Source: Emticicia sp043780375 (GTDB taxonomy: Bacteria; Bacteroidota; Bacteroidia; Cytophagales; Spirosomataceae). Taken from it: a DNA stretch of 25,863 nucleotides. The position numbers and the translations under genes are program-made. This document shows, one piece after another, positions 7,156 through 15,242 of the stretch (the stretch's first letter is position 1; each line of letters starts with the position of its first letter). The stretch spans positions 1-25,863 of the forward strand of contig NZ_JAYWCU010000289.1 of the NCBI RefSeq assembly GCF_043780375.1, written 5' to 3'. The notes under the pieces were generated by a model. That model made no database searches, was not told the DNA's origin, and saw only the letters and a list, made by a program, of their open reading frames with translations.

Positions 7156-9048
7156 CTATGGCATTCTATAAGTTTTATTAAACTCTTTGCCAATTTGCTG
7201 ACCATTACGGAAAGTTGCAGCTCTAATAGTAGTCAATTTATTAAATGTTTGATTACCTACAAAAACAGGAGAATTGGCTGTCGGTTTACTAAAATCAAGT
7301 GAATAACGTACCTGAACATCGCTTATATAAGGCTCTAATTTTACCTCAACTGTTTGTGTATTTTTGTTTGGAGTATATGTTTCTTTGATGTCATAGATAC
7401 TTTTGGCATAATTTACTTTCAGTATATCCAAGCGTTTGAAATGTGTTTCCAATCTACGTCCAAAATCAGTAAAATTCTTATTATTTGAATGTGTCCAAGT
7501 CACTTCCGACAATGCACAAGCTCGTGGAAACGCCATATATTCGGCTTGTTCGGGTGTTTCTACATATTCAGTCCAAAGATTTACTTGTGACCCTAAAATA
7601 TGCTTAGCTTCTTCTGGTTTAAGTTCGGCAGGTGTTGGTTCATAAGAATAAACTTTTTCTAAAGTCAAAAACCCACCAATAGCTAATGGCTCAAAAGCAG
7701 CATGTGATTGATAATAATCTATGTAAACATGTGAGCTTGGTGTCATAACAACATCATGCTTTTGCTTCGCTGCTTCAATACCTCCTTGAATTCCTCGCCA
7801 AGACATAACTGTGGCATTTGGCGAAAGTCCACCCTCTAAAATTTCATCCCAACCCATCAATTTTTTTCCTTTTGAGGTCAAAAACTTGTCAATTCGTTTG
7901 ATAAAATAGCTTTGAAGCTCGTGTTCATCTTTCAACCCTTGTGCTTTCATCAAATCCTGACAAAATTTGCTTTGTTTCCATGATGTTTTTGGACATTCAT
8001 CACCGCCAATATGAATGTATTGACTTGGAAAAAGCTCTATCACTTCAGTCAAAACATCTTCGATAAACTTAAATGTTTTTTCAGTTGGACAGTAAACGTC
8101 CTCTATTACTCCCCAAATTTTTGCCACGCCATAAGGGCCACCCGAACAACCCAATTCGGGATATGCCGCCAAAGCAGCGAGTGCGTGTCCCGGCATTTCA
8201 ATTTCAGGAATAATTGTCACGTATTTTTCTTGAGCATATTTCACAATATCTCTTACTTCATCTTGTGTATAAAAACCACCATGAGGTTTTCCATCAAATT
8301 TAAGTGGCTGATTATAAGACATTTTACCCTCAACGGTTTCGGCACGTACCGAGCCAATTTGAGTCAATCGTGGATATTTCAATATTTCTATTCTCCAACC
8401 TTGGTCTTCGGTCAAGTGCCAATGCAGCACATTCATTTTGTGCATTGCCAATAAATCAATTGTTTTTTTTATAAATGCAATGGGCATAAAGTGTCTTCCC
8501 ACATCAAGCATTAGCCCCCGATGTTCGTAGCGAGGTTTGTCAATAACACTCACACAAGGCATTGCTAGTTGAAGTCCTGTTACTTTATTGGATGTAAAAA
8601 TTTCAGGAGGAAGCAACTGAAAAATTGTTTGAAGAGCATAAAAATACCCTTGCGAAGCACTTGCGGTAATTGTTACGAGATTTGGCTCTACCAAAAGTTC
8701 ATAATTATCTTCTGGCATCGGATTTGTTGGTCTTGCAAACAAAATCACATTGGTTAATGAAGCAACAGGAATGACTTTTTTAGTTTTAGGGTCAATTTTA
8801 GTGATTTTAGGTAAAGAAACCTCAGTAAAAAGTTTCATTCCTGTAGTTAAGGTAACTTGACTGGTTAATAACTTTGCCACTGCCGCTGTTGGGGCATCGT
8901 TGGTTTGCAAAATTACTCGTGTTTCATTGTTTATTACAAATGCTCCACTCTTCGCTACAAGCGAATCAGGTTGAGGAATAATACTATAAATATTCTGTCC
9001 CCAAGCAGTTGAAACAAGACAAAAGTATACAACAATTAGTTTTTTCAT
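7156..9048 (-). CDS. beta-N-acetylhexosaminidase, GH20
   Basis: A 630-residue exported enzyme removing terminal N-acetylglucosamine/galactosamine from glycans or chitooligomers. Signal peptide MKKLIVVYFCLVSTAWGQ (about 18 residues). The GH20b beta/alpha domain covers about 22-165, with YFYALQTIFQLLP at its end. The catalytic barrel starts at YEHRGLMLDVGRHFMP and includes NVLHWHLTEDQGWRIEI and IPEIEMPGHA. The catalytic pair Asp350-Glu351 is in HIGGDECPK, matching the substrate-assisted retaining mechanism of the family. A C-terminal chitobiase-like beta domain (about 555-628, VRYSLDFSKP) ends the protein. Length is typical. The upstream neighbour on the same strand, a GlpF channel, ends 69 bases away, so co-transcription is possible. 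No promoter was found in that gap. Confidence 0.95.
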   Translation of the reverse strand: MKKLIVVYFCLVSTAWGQNIYSIIPQPDSLVAKSGAFVINNETRVILQTNDAPTAAVAKLLTSQVTLTTGMKLFTEVSLPKITKIDPKTKKVIPVASLTNVILFARPTNPMPEDNYELLVEPNLVTITASASQGYFYALQTIFQLLPPEIFTSNKVTGLQLAMPCVSVIDKPRYEHRGLMLDVGRHFMPIAFIKKTIDLLAMHKMNVLHWHLTEDQGWRIEILKYPRLTQIGSVRAETVEGKMSYNQPLKFDGKPHGGFYTQDEVRDIVKYAQEKYVTIIPEIEMPGHALAALAAYPELGCSGGPYGVAKIWGVIEDVYCPTEKTFKFIEDVLTEVIELFPSQYIHIGGDECPKTSWKQSKFCQDLMKAQGLKDEHELQSYFIKRIDKFLTSKGKKLMGWDEILEGGLSPNATVMSWRGIQGGIEAAKQKHDVVMTPSSHVYIDYYQSHAAFEPLAIGGFLTLEKVYSYEPTPAELKPEEAKHILGSQVNLWTEYVETPEQAEYMAFPRACALSEVTWTHSNNKNFTDFGRRLETHFKRLDILKVNYAKSIYDIKETYTPNKNTQTVEVKLEPYISDVQVRYSLDFSKPTANSPVFVGNQTFNKLTTIRAATFRNGQQIGKEFNKTYRMP

Positions 9049-9117
9049 ATTGGGTGATTATTGTGAAGTTTCGTATTAAAGAAAACTCATTTAGTCGCAA
9101 AAAAGAAAACCTGTTTG

Positions 9118-9831
9118 CTAAATATTGAACGCCGTTAAAAATAATGCAGCCAACACTCCACCAACAATTGGTCCCGCCACAGGAACCCACGCATACGCCC
9201 AATCGCTATTACCTTTGCCCGAAATTGGCAAAATAGCATGAGCAATTCGTGGGCCTAAATCACGAGCTGGGTTGATAGCATAACCAGTAGGCCCACCTAA
9301 AGACAGGCCAATTGACCATACCAACATACCAACTAAATATGGAGCGAATCCAGCAGGAAGATTAGCTGAAAAAGAACCCGAAACAATAATTAAAACCATT
9401 GTACCGATTGCTTCTGAAATAATATTTGCGACTGGGTTTCTAATAGCTGGGGCAGTTGCAAAAATACCCAATTTTGCTCCTTTGTCTTCGGTAATTGCCA
9501 AATGAGGCAAATATACCAACCAAACAAGTGTTGCACCTAAGAATGCCCCTATTAACTGAGCCGAAATAAAAGGAAGTACATTTGAATAATCGCCAGATTT
9601 TACTGCCATTGCTACCGTAACTGCTGGGTTTAAATGTGCATCGGGACTACCAAATTTTTGACCAACAAAAATGCCGCACATCACGGCGAAAGCCCAACCC
9701 GCAGTTACAACTATCCAGCCGCCATTTTCTCCTTTTGAACCTTTTAATAAGATGTTGGCAACAACACCGTTGCCGAGTAAGATAAGTACAAGCGTACCAA
9801 GTAATTCACCAATAAAGTTTGAGGTTTGCAT
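9118..9831 (-). CDS. glpF: MIP family channel, aquaglyceroporin-like
   Basis: A 237-residue six-helix channel with two half-helix NPA boxes: HLNPAVTVA at about residue 68 and GYAINPARDLGPR at about 187. The Asp after the second NPAR is the classical mark of glycerol facilitators; water-specific channels lack it. So passive glycerol or small-polyol uptake through the inner membrane is expected. I chose the ATG at 9831 (MQTSNFIGELLGTLVLI), where the first helix begins. An ATG at 9870 would add 13 polar residues. No glycerol kinase gene is nearby. It diverges from purB, whose promoter lies in the short shared region. Confidence 0.9.
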   Translation of the reverse strand: MQTSNFIGELLGTLVLILLGNGVVANILLKGSKGENGGWIVVTAGWAFAVMCGIFVGQKFGSPDAHLNPAVTVAMAVKSGDYSNVLPFISAQLIGAFLGATLVWLVYLPHLAITEDKGAKLGIFATAPAIRNPVANIISEAIGTMVLIIVSGSFSANLPAGFAPYLVGMLVWSIGLSLGGPTGYAINPARDLGPRIAHAILPISGKGNSDWAYAWVPVAGPIVGGVLAALFLTAFNI

Positions 9832-9880
9832 TGAGGTTATATTTATTTTAGGGTTGAAATTGTTTGGCAAGTTAATTTAT

Positions 9881-9911
9881 TTTGTCAGAACACACAATAG
9901 ACTTAACTTTG
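9881..9911 (+). promoter_or_regulatory. purB promoter
   Basis: TTTG (9881-9884), 19 bases, then TAACTTTG (9904-9911) is an exact fit to the Bacteroidota promoter pattern. The predicted start near 9918 leaves only about 11 bases before the purB ATG at 9929, a nearly leaderless message. Confidence 0.65.
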
Positions 9912-9928
9912 TGATTTAATAAACTATT

Positions 9929-11272
9929 ATGATATTGAACTCCCTTACTGCTATTTCTCCTGTTGATGGTCGTTACCGCCGACAAATCGAAAATCTTGCA
10001 CAATATTTTTCTGAATTTGGACTGATACATTACCGTGTTAGAGTCGAAATCGAATATTTTATTGCTCTTTGCGATTTGCCTTTGCCTCAACTTGAAGGTT
10101 TCGACAAAGGTTTGTACAAAAATCTTCGTGAGATTTATGAGAATTTCTCAGAAGACGATGCTCTCAAAATCAAAGAAATTGAGAAAACAACCAACCACGA
10201 TGTAAAAGCCGTTGAATATTTTATCAAAGATGCTTTTGAAGTTTTGGGAATTGGGCAACATTCGGAGTTTATTCATTTTGGACTTACTTCGCAGGATATT
10301 AATAATACAGCCATTCCATTGTCATTAAAAGAAGCAATGGATGTAGCAGTTTTGCCAGTTTTTAATGACGTTTTAGTAAAACTTCATGATTTGGCAGAGC
10401 AATGGAAAGACATTTCTTTACTCGCACATACACACGGACAACCTGCATCGCCAACTCGCTTAGGAAAAGAGATTTTAGTTTTCTGTGAAAGACTCGAAAA
10501 ACAAATCGAAATGCTAAAAACGGTTCCGTATGCGGCAAAATTTGGTGGTGCAACAGGGAATTTCAACGCTCATCACGTGGCATATCCACAAACTGATTGG
10601 GTGAGTTTTAGCAATGATTTTATTAATAATGATCTTGGTTTATCTCGTAGTCAAAAAACTACACAAATTGAGCATTATGATATGTTGGCGGCTATGTTTG
10701 ATAATCTCAAACGTCTCAACACAATTTTGATTGATTTCTCTCGTGATGTTTGGACTTACGTTTCGATGGGTTATTTCAAGCAAAAAATAAAAGCGGGCGA
10801 AATTGGTTCGTCGGCAATGCCACATAAAGTAAATCCGATTGATTTTGAGAATGCCGAAGGAAATTTGGGTGTTGCCAATGCTCTTTTTGAACATTTTTCA
10901 GCAAAATTGCCAATTTCTCGCCTACAAAGAGATTTGACTGACTCGACTGTGCTAAGAAATTTGGGCGTTCCGATTGGTCATACTGTTATAGCCTTAAATT
11001 CTTTGTTGAAAGGAATGGGTAAATTAGAGCTTAACCAAGAAGCCATTGATCATCACTTAGAAGAAAACTGGGCGGTTGTTGCCGAAGGAATTCAGACAGT
11101 TTTACGCCGTGAAGGCTTCCCGAAACCTTATGAGGCTTTAAAAGAATTGACTCGTAAAAATGAGAAAATCACCGAAAAACGCATCAAAGATTTTATTGAT
11201 ACACTCGATATTGGCGAAAAAGTAAAATATGAACTTCGCCGTATTACGCCTTTTAATTATACTGGAATATAG
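9929..11272 (+). CDS. purB: adenylosuccinate lyase
   Basis: A 447-residue homotetrameric lyase of the fumarase/aspartase superfamily. It acts twice in purine synthesis: release of fumarate from SAICAR and from adenylosuccinate. The start MILNSLTAISPVDGRY is the family start. Conserved regions in order are KTTNHDVKAVEYF, EFIHFGLTSQDINNTA, LAHTHGQPASPTRLGKE, KFGGATGNFNAH, and the signature loop GSSAMPHKVNPIDFENAEGN (about residues 292-311) that carries the catalytic serine. RDLTDSTVLRNLGVP and the C-terminal domain follow. Full length for the longer, E. coli-like subtype. It has its own short-leader promoter and ends at a bidirectional palindrome shared with the convergent acylase gene. Confidence 0.97.
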   Translation: MILNSLTAISPVDGRYRRQIENLAQYFSEFGLIHYRVRVEIEYFIALCDLPLPQLEGFDKGLYKNLREIYENFSEDDALKIKEIEKTTNHDVKAVEYFIKDAFEVLGIGQHSEFIHFGLTSQDINNTAIPLSLKEAMDVAVLPVFNDVLVKLHDLAEQWKDISLLAHTHGQPASPTRLGKEILVFCERLEKQIEMLKTVPYAAKFGGATGNFNAHHVAYPQTDWVSFSNDFINNDLGLSRSQKTTQIEHYDMLAAMFDNLKRLNTILIDFSRDVWTYVSMGYFKQKIKAGEIGSSAMPHKVNPIDFENAEGNLGVANALFEHFSAKLPISRLQRDLTDSTVLRNLGVPIGHTVIALNSLLKGMGKLELNQEAIDHHLEENWAVVAEGIQTVLRREGFPKPYEALKELTRKNEKITEKRIKDFIDTLDIGEKVKYELRRITPFNYTGI

Positions 11273-11279
11273 GCAATGA

Positions 11280-11364
11280 GTGAATTTTGAATGATAGAAT
11301 TGATGAATGATAGAATAAAACGCTCACAAAAATGTATTCTATCATTCACTCATTCAAAATTCAC
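11280..11364. terminator. long palindrome between convergent purB and acylase genes
   Basis: Outer arms GTGAATTTTGAATGA (11280-11294) and 11350-11364 pair over 15 of 15 bases. Inner arms GAATGATAGAATA (11305-11317) and 11335-11347 pair over 13 of 13, with an unequal 10-base versus 2-base gap and a 17-base loop. It begins 7 bases after the purB stop and ends 7 bases before the acylase stop, so it can end both transcripts. It belongs to the same repeat family as 7043-7123. Confidence 0.7.
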
Positions 11365-11371
11365 GCAATAG

Positions 11372-13411
11372 CTATTTCGGCGAATAAATCCTTTCCGCTG
11401 TTCTCAGCACTTCTGCTTTATCAAGCGTCATTTTTTTGGTTTGTTTGTTCAGAAACATATCCATTTGGTCGGTGTAATGTGGACTATCCGCATGACCCGA
11501 AGCACCAAAATTTGTTATTGATTCTATTTCGGGCAAGCCATTTTTCGGAAATTTCACTAATTCAATATAAGATTCGCCCGCCATTACTTTCAATTTTCCA
11601 TATTTGTAAGGTTTGCTGTGCATCGCAGTAATTACATCGGGCAAACCCCAACTTGGTTTTTCAACATTGCCACGAACCAGTTTTTGCAAATCACCCAAAG
11701 TAATATCAGTTTTTCCGAAATATTGTTTCATGTAAGTATTTACGTGTCGAAGTGCTGCAATACTTTCTTCTTTCGAAACTCCATTGCTAATTTCTTGTGC
11801 TTTTTCACTGAAATAATTTAAGGCAATCAAAAATATCGCAGCCCCTTTGCTATCAACATCCGCTTTTCTATTCCACGACTTCAATGTTTCTATAAGTGAT
11901 TGAATATCAGCGTTTTCTGTAGAATTTAGTTGAAATAAAGCCTCAATTTCAATCGGATACTGTAATTTTTCTGGCAATTGATTATCGTATTTTATTCGCT
12001 TAAAATCTTCGTAAGAAAGTTTTTCATATTTTGAAATCAACTCTTGAAAACGAATACTTCGGTTATTGTTTTTAGTTTCATAACCCATCGTTGGGTCAAA
12101 GTCTTTGGCTTGTAAATTATCTTTTTCACCCGTAGCATTGAAAGGTGTGTGATTGGTATTTACCAAATATCCACTCGCAGGATTGAGATATTGTGGCAAA
12201 TCTTTCAGTGGATGAAAGCTCGTCCACAGGGTTTTTGAGGTATTCCCTTGAACTATGTTTTGCCAATCGTAGCCTTGTTCACGCACAGGAATTTTGCCAT
12301 TGCTGACATAAAAAATAGTGTCGTGCTTGTCGGCATAAATGGTATTAAAACCTGGAATAGCCGTCATTTGCATTGCCTTATAAAACTCCGAAAAATTACG
12401 GGCTTTGTCCATTCTGTACCATTGCTCAACGCCACGAATATCTTTATTTGCTCCCAATCTTATCGAAAAAGTGCCTTGCTTGGTCTGAACCGTAGCTCCA
12501 TATTTACTCCACAAAGCAGCCTTTTTAATAGGCAATATAAAAGCTCCAATTTTTACTTTCAACTTAACTGTTTTTTCTTCCAAAGTTTCCCAATTTCCAT
12601 CAAAACGGTACTGTTTTTTGTTATTTGGGTTCATTTCTAATTGAAAAATATCAATTTTGTCTTGATAATTGACCGTATGAACCCAACCCAGGTTTTCATT
12701 CACTCCATGAAAAACCACAGGCCCACCAGGGAAAAGTCCACCCAAAATATTCAGACCTTGTTCGCTGCACAAATGAGCCTCGTACCAAGCCACTGGCCCT
12801 TCGAGCGGCTGATGCGAATTAATTGCCAAATAAGCACTTCCATCGGTTGTTTTTGAACTACTGATAGCAAAAGCATTTGAGCCACCAGTTTTAAAATCGT
12901 CTAAAGTTTTTATCTTCCCGCTAAAAATTTTCTGTAAAACGCCGTCCACACCCGAAATCACCGAAAGCGATAAAACTATGCTCGTCATATATTCTTTGGT
13001 ATTGGTTGGAAACGAACCTTTCAGCAAAATTTCTTCGGGGTGTTTGGCAGCGTAGGCATTTATTCCGGCCACATATCCTTCAATAAGTGCCTTATATTCG
13101 GGCGAAAGTGTCTTTTCGTATTGCTCTTCAACCACTTCTCGACAATGCAAAAGTGCTACAACGTAATCAATTGAAGCTCCGTCTTTGCCTTTTAGTTTGC
13201 CAACCATTCCTTTTCCTGCAAGCATTGTTAGTTGCATGGTTTTGAAATCATCTTCGGCATTTGCCCACGCTAAACCGTAAGAAACTTCGGCATCAGTTTT
13301 GGCAAAAATGTGTGGAACACCCCATTTATCACGGGCAATTTTGATATTATCGGGGTTTACTTGAGCGAATAATTGTTGACTGAAAAATAAGCAGAAGAAT
13401 AGTTTTTTCAT
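11372..13411 (-). CDS. exported penicillin-acylase-family N-terminal-nucleophile hydrolase
   Basis: A 679-residue precursor of the penicillin amidase (S45) family. Signal peptide MKKLFFCLFFSQQLFAQ (about 17 residues) sends it to the periplasm. The alpha chain follows (NIKIARDKWGVPHIFAKTDAE, GLAWANAEDDF). The autoprocessing site is in KTGGSNAFAIS, where Ser178 would become the new N-terminal nucleophile. The beta chain includes INSHQPLEGPVAWYEAHL, FPGGPVVFHGVNENLGW and an Asn-rich FLVNTNHTPF-like region. Members cleave amide bonds of beta-lactams, N-acyl-homoserine lactones or other acyl amides; the substrate cannot be told here. The open frame reaches 13444 but the ATG at 13411 gives a proper signal peptide. 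A possible -7 element lies 33-40 bases upstream. It is probably monocistronic. Confidence 0.92.
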   Translation of the reverse strand: MKKLFFCLFFSQQLFAQVNPDNIKIARDKWGVPHIFAKTDAEVSYGLAWANAEDDFKTMQLTMLAGKGMVGKLKGKDGASIDYVVALLHCREVVEEQYEKTLSPEYKALIEGYVAGINAYAAKHPEEILLKGSFPTNTKEYMTSIVLSLSVISGVDGVLQKIFSGKIKTLDDFKTGGSNAFAISSSKTTDGSAYLAINSHQPLEGPVAWYEAHLCSEQGLNILGGLFPGGPVVFHGVNENLGWVHTVNYQDKIDIFQLEMNPNNKKQYRFDGNWETLEEKTVKLKVKIGAFILPIKKAALWSKYGATVQTKQGTFSIRLGANKDIRGVEQWYRMDKARNFSEFYKAMQMTAIPGFNTIYADKHDTIFYVSNGKIPVREQGYDWQNIVQGNTSKTLWTSFHPLKDLPQYLNPASGYLVNTNHTPFNATGEKDNLQAKDFDPTMGYETKNNNRSIRFQELISKYEKLSYEDFKRIKYDNQLPEKLQYPIEIEALFQLNSTENADIQSLIETLKSWNRKADVDSKGAAIFLIALNYFSEKAQEISNGVSKEESIAALRHVNTYMKQYFGKTDITLGDLQKLVRGNVEKPSWGLPDVITAMHSKPYKYGKLKVMAGESYIELVKFPKNGLPEIESITNFGASGHADSPHYTDQMDMFLNKQTKKMTLDKAEVLRTAERIYSPK

Positions 13412-13443
13412 TATGAGGTTGAATTGTAATTGCTTGATTATCA

Positions 13444-13451
13444 CAAAAGTA
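13444..13451 (-). promoter_or_regulatory. possible -7 element of the acylase gene
   Basis: TACTTTTG on the minus strand fits TAnnTTTG and lies 33 bases upstream of the ATG at 13411. No TTG is found 19 bases further upstream, where the asd terminator lies. Confidence 0.3.
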
Positions 13452-13464
13452 TAAATTTAAAACT

Positions 13465-13499
13465 AAAAAAGGGAAGACATTTTAAATGTCCTCCCTTTC
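13465..13499 (-). terminator. rho-independent terminator of asd
   Basis: Read on the minus strand, GAAAGGGAGGACATTT pairs with AAATGTCTTCCCTTT with one mismatched pair, and is followed by a T run (TTTTTT, AAAAAA at 13465-13470 on the plus strand). It lies 26 bases after the asd stop codon. Confidence 0.8.
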
Positions 13500-13524
13500 A
13501 AAACTAACAACTCAGAAAGTTGTT

Positions 13525-14517
13525 TTACAATAAATTTGCTTTCAACATATATTCAGCAATTTGAACAGCATTGGTAGCAGCACCTTTACGAAGGTTGTCA
13601 GCTACAACCCAAAGGTTCAAAGTGTTTTTCTGAGATTCATCACGACGGATACGTCCAACAAAAACCTCATCTTTTCCATGCGAGGTAATTGGCATTGGAT
13701 AAATAAAGTTTTTAGGATCATCTTGTACTATAATACCTTCGGTTTCGCTCAAAAGTCGGCGAACTTCATCCAAATCAAAATCATTTTCAAACTCAATATT
13801 TATAGCCTCAGAGTGACCACCAATTGTAGGAATACGCACCGTCGTTGCCGTTACAGCAATACTATCATCACCCATGATTTTTTTGGTTTCATTCACCATT
13901 TTCATTTCTTCTTTGGTGTAACCATTATCCAAGAAAACATCAATGTGTGGCAATACGTTGAGGTCAATTTTGTGCGGATATACTTTCGCAACGCTATCGT
14001 CGCCAGCACGTTCTGCAAAAAGTTGGTCAACCGCTGCTTTACCAGTTCCAGTTACCGATTGGTAAGTTGAAACAACCACTCGTTTGATTTTATATTTATC
14101 ATGTAATGGCTTCATCACCACTACCATTTGAATTGTTGAGCAATTTGGATTGGCAATGATTTTATCTGCTGCCGTGATCGTGTTTGCGTTTACTTCAGGA
14201 ACTATCAACTTTTTAGTTGGGTCCATTCTCCAAGCCGAAGAATTATCAATAACAGGAATACCCGCCGCTGCAAATAACGGAGCTAAAGCTAATGAAGAAC
14301 TTCCACCTGCCGAGAAAATCGCAACCGCAGGTTTCATCTTGATGGCATCTTCGTAGCCTACTACCGTAAACTGTTTACCTTTAAATTCAACCTGTTTACC
14401 AATTGATTTTTCGGAAGCAACGGGAATAATTTCGCTAACGGGGAAATTTCTTTCCGCCAATACTTTCAAGATTTCGGTGCCAACTAAGCCTGTCGCACCA
14501 ACTACTGCAATTTTCAT
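13525..14517 (-). CDS. asd: aspartate-semialdehyde dehydrogenase
   Basis: A 330-residue NADP-dependent enzyme that reduces aspartyl phosphate to aspartate semialdehyde, the branch point to lysine/diaminopimelate, threonine and methionine. The nucleotide-binding GATGLVG is at residues 8-14, FSAGGSSS follows, then the catalytic Cys126 in IIANPNCSTIQ, TYQSVTGTGK, and the acid/base His235 in TIGGHSEAIN. Full length. It is flanked by a strong terminator downstream and by the 5-formyl-THF cyclo-ligase terminator hairpin upstream, so it is its own transcript. A -7-like TATCTTTG (14617-14610) lies upstream, but a hairpin then falls in the leader. Ten bases before the ATG sits the C/G-rich repeat shared with purQ. 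Confidence 0.97.
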   Translation of the reverse strand: MKIAVVGATGLVGTEILKVLAERNFPVSEIIPVASEKSIGKQVEFKGKQFTVVGYEDAIKMKPAVAIFSAGGSSSLALAPLFAAAGIPVIDNSSAWRMDPTKKLIVPEVNANTITAADKIIANPNCSTIQMVVVMKPLHDKYKIKRVVVSTYQSVTGTGKAAVDQLFAERAGDDSVAKVYPHKIDLNVLPHIDVFLDNGYTKEEMKMVNETKKIMGDDSIAVTATTVRIPTIGGHSEAINIEFENDFDLDEVRRLLSETEGIIVQDDPKNFIYPMPITSHGKDEVFVGRIRRDESQKNTLNLWVVADNLRKGAATNAVQIAEYMLKANLL

Positions 14518-14527
14518 TTTTTTGAAT

Positions 14528-14550
14528 CCACCCCCAGCCCCTAAAGGAGG
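14528..14550 (-). repeat. C/G-rich leader repeat, copy 2 (upstream of asd)
   Basis: CCACCCCCAGCCCCTAAAGG plus AGG corresponds to 6799-6823 before purQ with a few substitutions and two 1-base gaps. It lies 10 bases from the asd ATG. On the transcript it reads CCTCCTTTAGGGGCTGGGGG. Confidence 0.55.
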
Positions 14551-14567
14551 TGATTTTTAAGTTAAAA

Positions 14568-14609
14568 TAAAAACACTTTAAGTTTTCTGGGGCAGAAAAC
14601 TTAAAAGTG
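14568..14609 (-). terminator. hairpin terminator after 5-formyl-THF cyclo-ligase
   Basis: CACTTTAAGTTTTCTG (14574-14589) pairs with 14593-14609 with one bulged base around a 3-base core. On the minus strand the stem is followed by GTGTTTTTATTTT. It lies 48 bases after the stop of the cyclo-ligase gene. If the TATCTTTG just upstream is the real asd promoter, this would be a leader attenuator of asd. Confidence 0.7.
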
Positions 14610-14657
14610 CAAAGATAAACTAAAAATTGGTTCAATAATCTTGGAATAGTACAAAAG

Positions 14658-15242
14658 TTATGAAAATTGCCAAATTTTATTTGGTGTGATGCAGAAATCA
14701 AGGCGAATATCGTAAGCATCAACATCTTTTATTTGCTCGATGGGTTCAAAAATTGAAAGTCCAATTTTCAAAACATCGGGTCGGCAATTGGCCAAAAACC
14801 TATCATAATAACCTTTTCCGTAGCCAACACGATAGCCTTTTTTGTCGAAACACAAAAGAGGAATGAGAACTAAGTCTATATCGGCAACTGATGACTGAAT
14901 ACTGTCGACTGAGCTCGGTTCAGGAATTTTCCATTGATTTTCTTCAAAAATTGTTTCTTTTGTCAACAAGTAATTAGTCATTGTACCATCTTCGTGGCTT
15001 TTGGGAATAACAATATTTGTAGCAAAATCTTTTTGTAAAGTATTAATTATCAACCAAGTATCAATCTCATTATTACGTTTTATCGGAAGAAAGGTATGAA
15101 TTGTAGCGTAAGCATGAACTGGAATATTTCTGAAAAACCAGTCATGTATTTTTTTAGAAAAGCCCTCAACTTTTTGTTCGGTGAGGGCTTTTCGTTTTCG
15201 TAAGAATTCTTTTCTTAAATCTTGTTTTGAGACCTGAATCAT
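14658..15242 (-). CDS. fau: 5-formyltetrahydrofolate cyclo-ligase
   Basis: A 194-residue enzyme converting 5-formyl-THF with ATP to 5,10-methenyl-THF, returning a storage folate to the one-carbon pool. Family marks are the basic N-terminal helix (KQDLRKEFLRKRKAL), IHTFLPIKRNNEIDTW, the strand DLVLIPLLCFDKKGYRVG and the ATP-binding GYGKGYYDRFL at about 140-150. It ends with FCITPNKIW. Its ATG overlaps the TGA stop of the upstream cupin gene (ATGA, 15239-15242), so the two are translationally coupled. A hairpin terminator follows. Confidence 0.93.
   Translation of the reverse strand: MIQVSKQDLRKEFLRKRKALTEQKVEGFSKKIHDWFFRNIPVHAYATIHTFLPIKRNNEIDTWLIINTLQKDFATNIVIPKSHEDGTMTNYLLTKETIFEENQWKIPEPSSVDSIQSSVADIDLVLIPLLCFDKKGYRVGYGKGYYDRFLANCRPDVLKIGLSIFEPIEQIKDVDAYDIRLDFCITPNKIWQFS

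Noticed and set aside
8011..8454. Long plus-strand open frame opposite the hexosaminidase
   Set aside because: Antisense shadow of a well-supported GH20 gene; sequence has no protein-like domain pattern.
13561..14070. 169-codon plus-strand frame opposite asd
   Set aside because: Antisense shadow of asd, rich in Phe/Ile/His as expected from reversed AT-rich codons.
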